Part shown: positions 43,301 through 56,681 of the stretch, piece after piece
How positions within the stretch are numbered: the first letter of the stretch is position 1
Layout: each line of letters starts with the position of its first letter
Source of the DNA: Juglans regia
Lineage: Eukaryota > Streptophyta > Magnoliopsida > Fagales > Juglandaceae
Assembly: GCF_001411555.2 (NCBI RefSeq)
Contig: NC_049912.1
Location: forward strand, 16,166,341-16,230,340
Direction: 5' to 3'
DNA: 64,000 nt
The notes under the pieces: generated by a model
Databases searched by the model: none
Told to the model about the DNA's origin: nothing
Seen by the model: only the letters and a program-made list of their open reading frames with translations
Translations under genes and position numbers: made by a program

Positions 43301-46300
43301 AACTGCTAAGTTGGAATTCATGTGGGCTTGGGAACCCACGTGGAATTCATGCCCTTCGAGACTTGATCAAGAAGGAAGCTCCCATAACAGTGGATTGTGA
43401 GGGGAGAAGTGGTGGACTTAGCCTAATGTGGGGACTTGAGGTTGACCTAACCATCCGAAGTTTCTCAAAGAACCATATTGATGCTGAAGTTAAGGATACC
43501 AGTGGTCAGGACAGCTGGCAACTAACTGGGTTTTATGGGTTGCCTGAAGTTAGTAGAAGGGGTGAATCTTGGGACCTTCTAAGATTTTTGAACCTGGGGG
43601 CTTGTGAAAAATGGTTGGTAATTGGGGACTTCAATGAGATTATCGTAGAAATGGAAAGAAGGGAGGTAATGACAGATCAGAATCTCAAATGGAAAATTTT
43701 CGAAAAGTAATAGATGATTGTGCTTTGAAAGACCTAGGGTTTGAAGGTTCCCATTTCACCCGGTGGAACAATAGGGAAAGGGCCCATGCAATTTTAAAGA
43801 GGCTGGACAGGGTCCTAGCTAACCATGCATGGTCTCGAGCCTTCCCTTTTGCTAAAGTGATACACACCATAGCAGCCCATTCAAACCATGCTCCAATTGT
43901 CCTTAACACAGAAGGCATTTTCCCAAGGCACAAAGGCCCTAAACCCTTCAGGTTCGAAGCTATGTGGATTGAAAGTGAAGATTGTGGTAAGCTAATAGAG
44001 AAGGTCTGGTAGGCTCCTGGTAGGTATGAATCCTCTGATGACATCATGGGGAAGCTGTCAACTTGCAGTGAAAGTCTCTTAAAATGGAGCAAACAAAGCT
44101 TTGGAGAAGTGCACAAGGGGCTACAAAATGCTAGAATCGACCTGGGCAGGATCCAAGATGCAAATGAGACTACTGTCAACCCAGCAGCTCTACAACAAGC
44201 TCGAGAGGAAGTTCAAGTATGGCTGGAAAGGGAAGAAATACAATGGATGCAAAGATCAAAAGCCCTTTGGCTCAAGGCAGGAGATCAAAACACAAAGTTC
44301 TTCCATAGCCAAGCTAACCAAAGGAGGAAAAAAAACACCATTACAAGACTGCTAAATGAGTCTGGAGAGTGGCAAGAAGTAGAAAGAAGGGATGGACTAA
44401 TCATGAGTTACTATGAAGAAATGTTCAAATCAGATGCATAACCCTACAATTTGGACTTCCTAGCATCTTTGAGAGGAAGAGTTACAACATCAATGAATGA
44501 GGAGCTTACTAAAGTCTTTACTGATGTCGAAGTGGAGGTTGCTCTTCATCAAATAAACCCTTCCACAGCCCTTTGTCCTGATGGTATGGCCCCCATTTTC
44601 TATCAAAAGTATTGGCATGTAGTTGGTAAATCAGTGTCTCAGGCTGTGCTTAATGCTCTAAACAATGGCCAATTCCCTTGTGCTATTAATCACACTTTTA
44701 TAGCTCTCATTCTTAAAATAAAAAATCCTCATAAAGTGTCTGAATACAGACCCATTAGCCTCTGTAATGTAATTTACAAATTGATCTCCAAGGTCTTATC
44801 TAATAGGCTGAAGTTGATCCTCCCCGAGATTATCTCTATTTCCCAAAGTGCTTTTGTACCTGGTAGAGTCATAACTGATAATATCTTGATAGCTTATGAG
44901 ATGATTGATTTTCTTAGAAGAAAAAGGAAAGGCAAAACAGGCTTTATGTCTCTCAAACTAGACATGAGCAAAGACTATGACAGACTTGAATGGCACTACT
45001 TGGAGAATGTTATGCAACAGATGGGATTTGCTAGCAAATAGATCAGTTTAATCATGAGATGTGTAAAAACTGTGTCTTTTTCCATTCTCATAAATGGTGA
45101 ACCTATAGGACCAATCCACCCCACCCGAGGGATAAGGCAAGGAGACCTCTTGTCTCCATACCTTTTCTTGTTGGGTATTGAAGGACTTATTTCCTTGCTG
45201 ACTCAAGCAAACTCAAGAAATTTGATAAGGGGAATCCAAATCTTTAGAGGAGCTCCTGTGGTGAATCATCTACTGTTCGCAGATGACAGCATAGTGTTTT
45301 GCAAGGCCTCAAGTCAGGAAAGTAGTAATGTGCAGAGAATCCTTGAAACTTATGAGAGGGCCTGAGGACAAAAAATCATTAGGGACAAGACATCAATGGT
45401 CTTTAGTAGGAATGTATCTCTAGCAGCTCAACAACAACTGCTTGATTCTTGGGGCATCCAAGAACACCAGAACTATGACAAATACCTAGGCCTTCCACCT
45501 ATGATTGAGAGAAATAAAAAGAGGGCATTTTCATATATAAAGCACAAAATCTGGTTGAAACTTCAGCAATGGAAGGGCAAGCTGTTATCCCAAGGGGAAA
45601 AGAAACTCTGATTAAGGCAGTTGCTCTAGCAATTCTTACTTATGCTATGTCCTGTTTCATGTTATCCCTTACCTTTCGTAATGAACTAGAACAAATGATG
45701 GCCAAATTCTGGTGGGGGCAAAAGAAGGAAGAGAAGAAAATTCATTGGGTCAGCTGGAAGAGGATGTGTGAAACCAAGGATGATGGGGGCATGGGCTTCA
45801 AAAACCTGAGATTCTTCAATGAGGCATTACTTGCAAAACAAGGCTGGAGAATCATGCAGCAAGAAGATAGTCTCATTCATAAAATCATTAGGGCCAGGTA
45901 TTTCCCTAACACTAATTTCCAGAATTCTAGTCTTGGTCACAACCCTTCCTATGTGTGAAGGGGCATATGGGCTGTCAAAGACAAGCTTCTTCGGGCCTGT
46001 AGATAGAGAATTGGGAATGGGAGGACAATAAGAATATGGGAAGATTACTGGATTCCTGGTTCCAAGAACTTGCAACATATGGGAGATACAAGTAGAGCTA
46101 ATGACCAGAAAGTTGAGGAGCTTATTGACCCTTATGAAGGTCCCCCCCAAGGTGAAAGTCTTTGCTTGGAGGACTTGCATGGAGGCCCTTCCCACGAGAT
46201 GTGACTTGAAACAAAGGAAGGTAATCGAAGATGAAACATGTCAACTGTGCTCTATAGCAGCAGAAACAACAACACATGCACTTTTTCAATGCAAAATGCT

Positions 46301-47004
46301 CCCAACTATGTGGTGTAAACAATTTCCTCAGCTTAACACAAAAGATCCACAAGGAGACTTAAGGGAATGGATTTGCAGGTTATAGGACTCTTGCAGTTTT
46401 GAGGCACTGGAAAGACTTTTCATGATAGCTTGGGCATGCTGGCATAGGAACCAGTGGATTTTTGAAGAGAAACATCTCACCCCCGAGGAAGCAATCAACT
46501 CAGCTCTTTCCCTACTTTGGACCTACAAAGCTACTAAAGGCCTTGACATCAGCAGAGTAAGGAGAATCTCCCAATGGCAACCTCCTCCACAAGGTTCAAT
46601 CAAACTCAATGTTGATGAGGCTGTGTTTCATGCTGAAAATAAAGCTGGAGTTGGACTCATTGCTCGAGATTGTGAAGGAAAAGTGTTAAATGACAGTTAG
46701 TCAAAAAGAAGAGGCTGTCATGGAGCCTTTAGAGATTGAACTTTTAGCATTACTGAGAGGTCTGCAATTCAGCATTCCCCTTGGCTTCCAGTCTTTGTGC
46801 ATAGAAACCGACTCTTTGCTGCTGGTCAAAGAAATATCTAACCCTCTACCTTCAAATGCCAGTTATGGTAATGTCATAACTGATATCCAAGAGCTCAAAT
46901 GCAGATTTCTAGGTTGTTCCATTGATCATATCAATAGAGAAGCAAATCAGGCTACTCACAAGCTAGCTAGATTTTCTAGAAATGTATCAAACACTACTAT
47001 ATGA
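43297..47004 (+). pseudogene. LINE ORF2 (endonuclease, RT, RNase H), broken
   Basis: MKLLSWNSCGLGNPRG opens the endonuclease. About 30 codons that normally carry the catalytic Glu are missing between KKEAPI and TVDCEGRSGG. WLVIGDFNEI is present, and the usual SDH motif reads SNH. RT: LILKIKNPHKVSEYRPISLCN, SAFVPGRVITDNILIAYE, IRQGDLLSPYLF and the catalytic FADD at 45276-45287. Next the zinc-binding region (VFAWRTCMEALPTRCDLKQR, CQLC, HALFQC) and an RNase H (KLNVDEAVFHAENKAGVGLI, ETDSLLLVKEI) ending at 47004. In-frame stops and shifts occur near 43708, 44010, 44439, 45039, 45363, 45608, 45956, 46383 and 46698. Confidence 0.88.
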
Positions 47005-47115
47005 TGGGAGTATGTTCCAATCTGTGTTCAACCAGTCCTATGGACTGATTTTCATCTGTAATACTATTTTGGCAGTTATTAATGAGAAGGTGTTTTACTA
47101 TAAAAAAAAAAAAAA

Positions 47116-47132
47116 ATTGCTTTATTTTATAC
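47116..47132. repeat. LINE target site duplication, right copy
   Basis: Directly after the poly-A tail; identical to 41790-41806. Confidence 0.92.
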
Positions 47133-47441
47133 CGGGCTGCCCTGTCCCAATAAAAAAGAGGGATATTCAAGTTCAACGCCCAAAAATGAAAAACCATGGA
47201 ACTGAGACCACATTCGATGACTGTGTTTTTACGTAATTGATATATTAAGGGTGACTTTATAAATTATATTACGTATCCAAAGTTCGTAACGTAGGCTCTT
47301 ACGTCTGCCAACTTTGATTACTAATTTGTTTGGTGTCCTTTTCACTGACCAGGCCCTCACGATCACATCCCAGCTTCGCCTCCATCTTGTATATAAACTG
47401 TGTTGGTCCACTGCCTCACTTACTCCTCACACCGATCGAAA
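47133..47441 (+). promoter_or_regulatory. proximal promoter and leader of the aldo-keto reductase gene
   Basis: TATATAAA at 47390-47397 lies 45-52 bp before the ATG, so transcription should begin near 47420-47430, giving a leader of roughly 15-20 nt. Only about 310 bp of native upstream sequence remains before the LINE. I see no convincing named cis-element. Confidence 0.7.
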
Positions 47442-50596
<3,155 letters not shown>

Positions 50597-51214
50597 GCTC
50601 TTTTTTCCGTTGAATCTGGACTTTGTCAATGCTGTCATTGAGCTGTGTTGAGTTCTTGATTGCTCAGAGTTTATGTATATTCTGTTTGAATGCTTTCATA
50701 TCTGATTTCAGGAAGATCAGAACAAATAATTGGTTCCTTAACCGGATCCTTGTATGCAAATGTGAACTTTTGTCATTATAGTGTAAAACATGCCGGTATC
50801 ATATACTTGTTCGGTATGATTAACTTTTTGGAAGCAAGCATAATTTGCCCCACAGATCACGATACAGCATGTTGCAGTTGGTGAGTTAGAACATGCCTTG
50901 TGATTTTCCTATCAGGAAATGTTCTTCTAAGCTATGCTACTTCAACCACGTCCCAAATCACAATTGTTATCAAAAGGCCAAATAAATCCGTAGGAAAATA
51001 TGAAAGAGAGAAGGAGAGGGAGCCGATGAAAGTCGAAGGTTGAAAGTTGAGTAGGCAATTAACGAAGCAGAAGAGAATGGACCAAAAGTCCATCTAATAG
51101 AAATGTAATACGTACGAATGTAAGGAATTTTGAATAGTTGGGAAGAGTCTCGAAATCCGTTAGAGCGAATTTCAAGAGTAGCCATAATTAAAACATTCGT
51201 AGTAAATAAAGTTG
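50597..51214. other. 3' flank of the reductase gene
   Basis: It contains the 3' UTR. AATAAA occurs at 50981-50986, about 385 nt after the stop, perhaps too far to be the only signal. TAAAACATTCGTAGTAAA occurs at 51188-51205 and again at 51241-51258, a short local duplication. No further gene seen. Confidence 0.5.
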
Positions 51215-51380
51215 AAATTTTTGAAGTACGTTTGGGTAGTATAAAACATTCGTAGTAAAGAAAATTTGAAAAAATTGTAATGATTAGTTAGAAAGTATTT
51301 GTATTTGAGTAATATTTGGAAAAAATATAAGATATAATGAGATGAGAATTTTGGGATGAAAACTTTTTTCAAACAAGCCC
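51215..51380. mobile_element. small MITE-like element
   Basis: It begins GTACGTTTGGGTAGT and ends TTTTTTCAAACAAGCCCT, a weak inverted repeat around an AT-rich core (about 165 bp). It abuts the next MITE. Confidence 0.45.
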
Positions 51381-53332
51381 TAAGGGTACGTTTGGGTGTT
51401 GAAAAATGTTGAGAAGTGTTGAGAATGTTTGTGAATAGTTATGAGTAGAGATTGAAGTGAGTTTGTGGGTCCCATTGAGAGTATTTTGAGTTGTTTGGAT
51501 GTGTGAAGTATGTTGAGTTGTTGACTTTTGAGTAAGTAGTTGATAAATGTGTGGGTCCCATAAATATTATAATGATTTTATTTTTAGTAATAAATATTAT
51601 AATAATTTTATTATAGTGATTTTTTAATATTAATAAATATTATAGTGATTTTATTTTACTTTTATATATAATAATGATAAATAGTATAATGATTCTATTT
51701 TAAATTTATATATAATTGTGATAAATATTATAATGATTTTATTTATATATATAATAGTTATAAATATTATAGTGATTTTATTTTTTATTTATATATTATA
51801 GTGATTTTATTTTTAATTTATATATAATAGTGATAAATATTATAGTAGTTTATTTTTTATTTATATATAATAGTGATTTTATTTTTTATTTATATATTAT
51901 AGTGATTTTATTTTTTATTTATATATTATAGTGATTTTATTTTTTATTTATATTTAATAGTGATAAATATTATAGTGATTTTATTTATTATTTATATATT
52001 ATAGTGATTTTATTTTTTATTTATATATTATAGCGATTTTATTTTTTATTTATATATAATAGTGATAAATATTTTTTATTTATATATTATAGTGATTTTT
52101 ATTTATTTATATATTATAATGATTTTTTTTATATTTAATAGTGATAAATATTATAGTGATTTTATTTATTATTTATATATTATAGTGATTTTATTTATTA
52201 TTTATATATTATAATGATTTTATTTTTTTATTTATATTTAATAGTGATAAATATTATAGTGATTTTATTTTTTATTTATATATTATAGTGATTTTATTTT
52301 TTATTTATATATTATAGCGATTTTATTTTTTATTTATATATAATAGTGATAAATATTTTTTATTTATATATTATAGTGATTTTATTTTTTATTTATATAT
52401 TATAGTGATTTTATTTTTTATTTATATATTATAGTGATTTTATTTTTTATTTATATATTATAGTGATAAATATTTTTTATTTATATATTATAGTGATTTT
52501 ATTATTTTATTTATATATTATAGTGATTATATATTTTTTATTTATATATAATAGTGATTATAATATTTTTTATTTATATATTATAGTGATTTTATTTTTT
52601 ATTTATATATTATAGTGATTTTATTTTTTATTTATATATTATAGAGATTTTATTTTTTATTTATATATAATAGTGATAAATATTTCTTATTTCTATATTA
52701 TAGTGATTTTTTATTATTTATATATTATAATGATTTTTTTATTTATATTTAATAGTGATAAATATTATAGTGATTTTATTTTTTATTTATATATAATAGT
52801 GATAAATATTTGTTATTTATATATTATAGTGATTTTATTTTTTATTTATATATTATAGAGATTTTATTTTTTATTTATATATAATAGTGATAAATATTTT
52901 TTTGTTTATATATTATAGTGATTTTTTATTATTTATATATTATAATGATTTTTTTATTTATATTTAATAGTGATAAATATTATAGTGATTTTATTTTTTA
53001 TTTATATATAATAGTGATAAATATTTTTTATTTATATATTATAGTGATTTTATTTTTTATTTCTATATTATAGTGATTTTTTTATTTATATATTATAACG
53101 ATTTTTTTATTTATATTTAATAGTTATAAATATTATAGTGATTTTATTTTTTATTTATATATAATAGTGATAAGTATTATAGTATGTTTGTAAATAGTTA
53201 TGAGTAGAGATTGAAGTGAGTTTGTGGGTCCCATTGAGAGTATTTTAAGTTGTTTGGTATGTGAAGTATTTTCAAAAGTACGATAATACTTGGAAAGTGT
53301 TGAGGAAACTTGGTCACCCAAACACAACCTAA
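51381..53332. mobile_element. MITE expanded by an internal minisatellite
   Basis: The ends TAAGGGTACGTTTGGGTG and (reverse complement of the right end) TTAGGTTGTGTTTGGGTG form an imperfect 18-bp inverted repeat. Inside the left end, 51429-51511 (TTGTGAATAGTTATGAGTAG...) is repeated directly at 53187-53270, bracketing a long AT array. Without the array and one copy the element would be a few hundred bp. No coding capacity; ORFs such as 52673-52858 are translations of the repeat. Confidence 0.7.
51545..53185. repeat. 29-bp AT minisatellite, ~1.6 kb
   Basis: Core unit TATAGTGATTTTATTTTTTATTTATATAT, with variants carrying AATAGTGATAAATATT. Roughly 50 or more units, almost pure A and T except for one G per half-unit. 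Higher-order blocks (for example 51940-52080 and 52240-52380) look duplicated as groups. Confidence 0.93.
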
Positions 53333-53519
53333 ATCTCATCAAAGTTATGTATTAGAATCTACAGAATCTAAACTTTAAATCCTACCAAGATCATTTCTTA
53401 AAGTCTGTAGAACCTAAAACCTCATATTTAATCAACTCATATACTAAAGTCTGCAGAATTTAAAACCTAGCCTTCAACACCAACTGTCAAACTGAATCAA
53501 CCACTACCGCAACCTTGTT
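53333..53519. other. non-coding, with three short repeats
   Basis: TAAAGTCTGYAGAAYYTAAAACCT-like units at about 53352, 53398 and 53444 (spacing about 46 bp). No gene. Confidence 0.5.
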
Positions 53520-55678
53520 ACATTAAATCAACCCCTCGGCGAAATCAGAACCACAGTAGGAGGGTTTGCTGAGGGCAAAGCATCGTCTTGGGAGATAAAA
53601 GCTCGCGCCAGGAGGGCAAGGTATGAAGAAGTGTTTGTTGTCAACACACGATGGAAGAAAACTAAAACCGGAAAGACTACTACGATAACCTTTTGCCATG
53701 AAGACTACGAGGGCATGTTGTACCCTCATGATGATGCATTGGTAGTGACTCTACTCGTCGTGAACTATAGTACCAGCAGGATCTTAATCAACAATGGAAG
53801 TTCAACAGATATCATATTTTGATATGTAATTCTGAAGATGGGCATTGAGTAGGATAGATTACGCCCAACACCTACACCATTGAAGGGATTTTCAGGAGAG
53901 ATAGTGCAGCCAGTAGGTGCCATCACCTTACCCGTCATTGTGGGAGCAAGGTCCTTTATGACTATGACAATGACAGACATTTTGGTGGTTAAAGTTCGTT
54001 CATGGCTGAAGAAGAAATCCCTCCACCACTAGAGCTTATTGAGCGAGCGATAGAGACTTGTCACGAGGGGAGTATGAAATAAGGAGAGAATGTTGAGCCC
54101 TTGGAGTTAGTAGTTATGTATCTAGACTGATCAAATGCAACAACTAGGATAGGGCACGAATGACGTCGGAACTCAAGAAACAGTCGAAACAACTCCTTAT
54201 CGAGCATAGAAATGTTTTCACATGGAATTGCTTGGCATAGATGCAGAGGTGAAAGAACATTGCCTCTGTGTTGATTCGAAGGCCAAGAAATTAGGGTAGA
54301 AGAGGAGAATTTTCGGTGGAAGAAGTATGCAACAATCATGGAAGATGTGGAACGCCTCTTAGATGTAAGATTTATCTGAGAGGCTCGTTATCCGAAATGG
54401 TTCTACGATGTCGTGTTAGTACAGAAGGCAAACGAAAAGTGGCTGATGTGTGTAGATTTCACCGATTTGAACAAGGGACGTCCAAAAGATAATTTCCTCA
54501 TGCAATAGATCGACCTAATAGTCGACAACTCAACAGCAGGCCACCAGATGTTGAGTTTTACGAATGCCTTTTTCAGGCTATAACCAGATACGGGGTGTGT
54601 GAATGAAAGCAAGAAAAAACGTCTTTCATAATGGACAAGGGCCTATATTGCTGTCAAGTAATGTTGTCCCGGCTTAAAAATGCTGGAGAGACATATCAGA
54701 AGCTAGTAAACCGCATGTTCAAAGAGTAGATCAGACACAATATGGAAGTTTACGTAGATGACCTATTGTTTAAGAGGAAAGAAGCGGACCACCACCCAGC
54801 GAACTTGCAGGAAGCTTTCACCGTGTTGCGAAAATATAAGATGGAGCTCAGCCCGGCCAAATGTGCCTTTGGTGTGGGATCAGGTAAGTTCTTAAGCTTC
54901 ATGGTGTTGGAGCGAGGAATCGTAACCAACCCACAAAATATCAAGACAATAATAGAGATGAAGCCCCCTAGAGCTTGAATGAAGTACAAAAGCTGGTTGG
55001 CAGAATAGTACCATTGAACAAGTTTGTGTCGAGATAAATAGACAAATGCTTGTCATTATTCTGGGTGCTATAGAAGTCCCAAAATTGGGATTGCAAATGT
55101 GACAAGGCGTTCGAGCAGTTGAAAGCATACATGCCCAACCCTCCCTTCCTGAGTTAAACCAAATAGGGGGAGAAATTGTATTTGTATTTGTCAGTTACGC
55201 CAGAGGTTGTAACCACCATACTGGTTAGGGAAGAAGAAAGGAAGTAGAGGCAAGTCTATTACACGAGTCGGGCCTCAAGAGGGGTGGAAACAAGCTACCA
55301 ACAAACAAAGTAGTTGGCATTCACTCTGATGGTGGCAGCACACCGATTAGGCCTTTTTCTAGGCCCATGCCATGAGCGTGCTGAGAGAAGCCCCTCTAAA
55401 GAAATTCCTACATAGGCTTGACATGTGGGGTCGATTGGTGAACTAATCAATTGAGCTTAGTGAGTTTGACCATAAGGAACAAATCCTAGCAGACTTTGTT
55501 GTCGCGTTTACTAATTTCCCAGAGGAGTTGTAGTTGGCATCGAAGGGTACTCACTTGGCAAGTGTATGTTGATGGACCCTCCTATTGTAGTGGAGGGGGA
55601 GTAGGCCTCTAGCTCGTAATCAAAAGAGGCAAGGAAATTCATTACGTTGTGAAACTGGCATTCGAGATGACCAACAAT
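53520..55678 (+). pseudogene. Tat-2 left half: protease, RT, RNase H, start of aRNH
   Basis: Gypsy pol related to Tat-1. Protease: TLLVVNYSTSRILI followed by NNGSSTDIIF (first motif residue Asn, as in Tat-1), then RLRPTPTPLKGFSGEIVQPV. RT: VLVQKANEKWLMCVDFTDLN, MEVYVDDLLF with YVDD at 54751-54762, KYKMELSPAKCAFGVGSGKF. aRNH begins near 55545 (WQVYVDGPS, IKRGKEIHYVVKLAFEMTNN) and is cut within the TNNEA motif at 55678, where a hAT end starts. Stops are frequent. No LTR or primer site is seen to the left; gag is mostly gone. Confidence 0.85.
55671..55678. repeat. 8-bp hAT target duplication CCAACAAT (left)
   Basis: Directly precedes the hAT end TAGGAGTGACAA. The same 8 bp, inverted in the window, adjoin the other hAT end at 62245-62252. 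Eight bp is the expected hAT duplication length. Confidence 0.8.
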
Positions 55679-56681
55679 TAGGAGTGACAATATGTGACAT
55701 GATCTGTTAACCCAACATGACAATAGCAGGTTTGGATTTAGCCTCAACAAGTTCAGGTCAAAATGGGTTGACCCGTTAAGATACGATTGCTTAATGGGTC
55801 AATAACGGGTTAACCCATTTTGAACCGTTAAGAAAGTTAAAATTATAATTATACCCTTATACCTAAAAGTAAAAACTTAAAAAATCCTAAGTTCCCAACC
55901 CACGCCCATGCACACAGTCACTCCCCTCTTCACTCCAGTCTTCACTCATGTCGCCCCCTCCTCTCGATTCTCATATCCAAAAAACCCTAACCCAGTGACC
56001 CACGATAGTATGGTACCCACCTAAGCCACCCACCTCCCTTGCATGTCACAGTGTCGCTGCTCAGCCCTCAGTCGTCGGTGTCTCATCTCAAACTCTCACC
56101 CTCGGTCTCGACTCTCGATCGTGTCTCTCAAGTCTCAACCCTGTCTCATGACGGCGTCTCAGGCCATCTCTCCCTTCTTCTCTTCTCCTCAACCCTATCT
56201 CACGGCACCGCTCAACCAGGCTCTGGTTATACATTTCTTCTATTTTTCCTTAACTTTTTGTTGTAAAATTTTCATTTTCACTCTTTCTTTGATGATAAAG
56301 ATCTCAATTGGTTGAGGAGGCTTTCGGTCCCTTTTGGTTTTTTACTTTGTGGTGGGCACTGGTTTGCAAAAATTACTTGGTTTTTTACTTTGTGGTACTT
56401 CAATTCAATATATGTAACTGCTGCTTACAGATCTTGATTTCTCTTCGCTATTATAGTTTCTCGGGTGATCAATTTTGATTTTAATTGATTACTTATCAAT
56501 CAAGATGCCAAAATATTGTTGAGTGCATATGCCAAAAGATTGTAGAGTGCATTTGCTTTCTTTGCATATTCTTTTAAGGATTGTAGATCAATTTAATATT
56601 TGTCATGTCATTTTTTGATTTTCTATTAAAAAAATACATAATTGTATAAAAAAATTAGATAATTACTTCTATTTTACATGT
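55679..56681 (+). mobile_element. hAT element, 5' part (copy B), truncated
   Basis: It starts TAGGAGTGACAATATGTGACA, a weakened hAT terminus (TAGGGGTGGCAA type). From about 55850 to 56670 it is homologous to the reverse complement of 63285-64000 (CACACAGTCACTCCCCTCTTCACTCC, CGACTCTCGATCGTGTCTCT, AATTGATTACTTATCAATCAAG), with roughly 10-15% differences and a ~35-bp indel. Homology ends at 56670, next to a solo LTR. The ORFs near 56040 are not domain-bearing. Confidence 0.75.

Larger units (their letters stand above)
41807..47115 (+). mobile_element. L1-type LINE, nearly full length
   Basis: A 17-bp perfect direct repeat, ATTGCTTTATTTTATAC, flanks it (41790-41806 and 47116-47132). It ends in a poly-A run (47102-47115). 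Inside are ORF1 (DUF4283 and CCHC), then ORF2 with APE-type endonuclease, RT, zinc-binding domain and a plant-L1-type C-terminal RNase H. The length of 5.3 kb suggests a nearly complete insertion made by target-primed reverse transcription. Multiple stops make it inactive. Confidence 0.92.

Noticed and set aside
47400..47441. Upstream ATG at 47400 as the reductase start
   Set aside because: It lies only 3 bp after the TATA box, before the likely transcription start, and the added residues are not typical of the family.
51545..53185. CRISPR-like or coding array
   Set aside because: Plant nuclear context, no unique spacers, units directly adjoin and vary: a minisatellite. ORFs within it are repeat translations.
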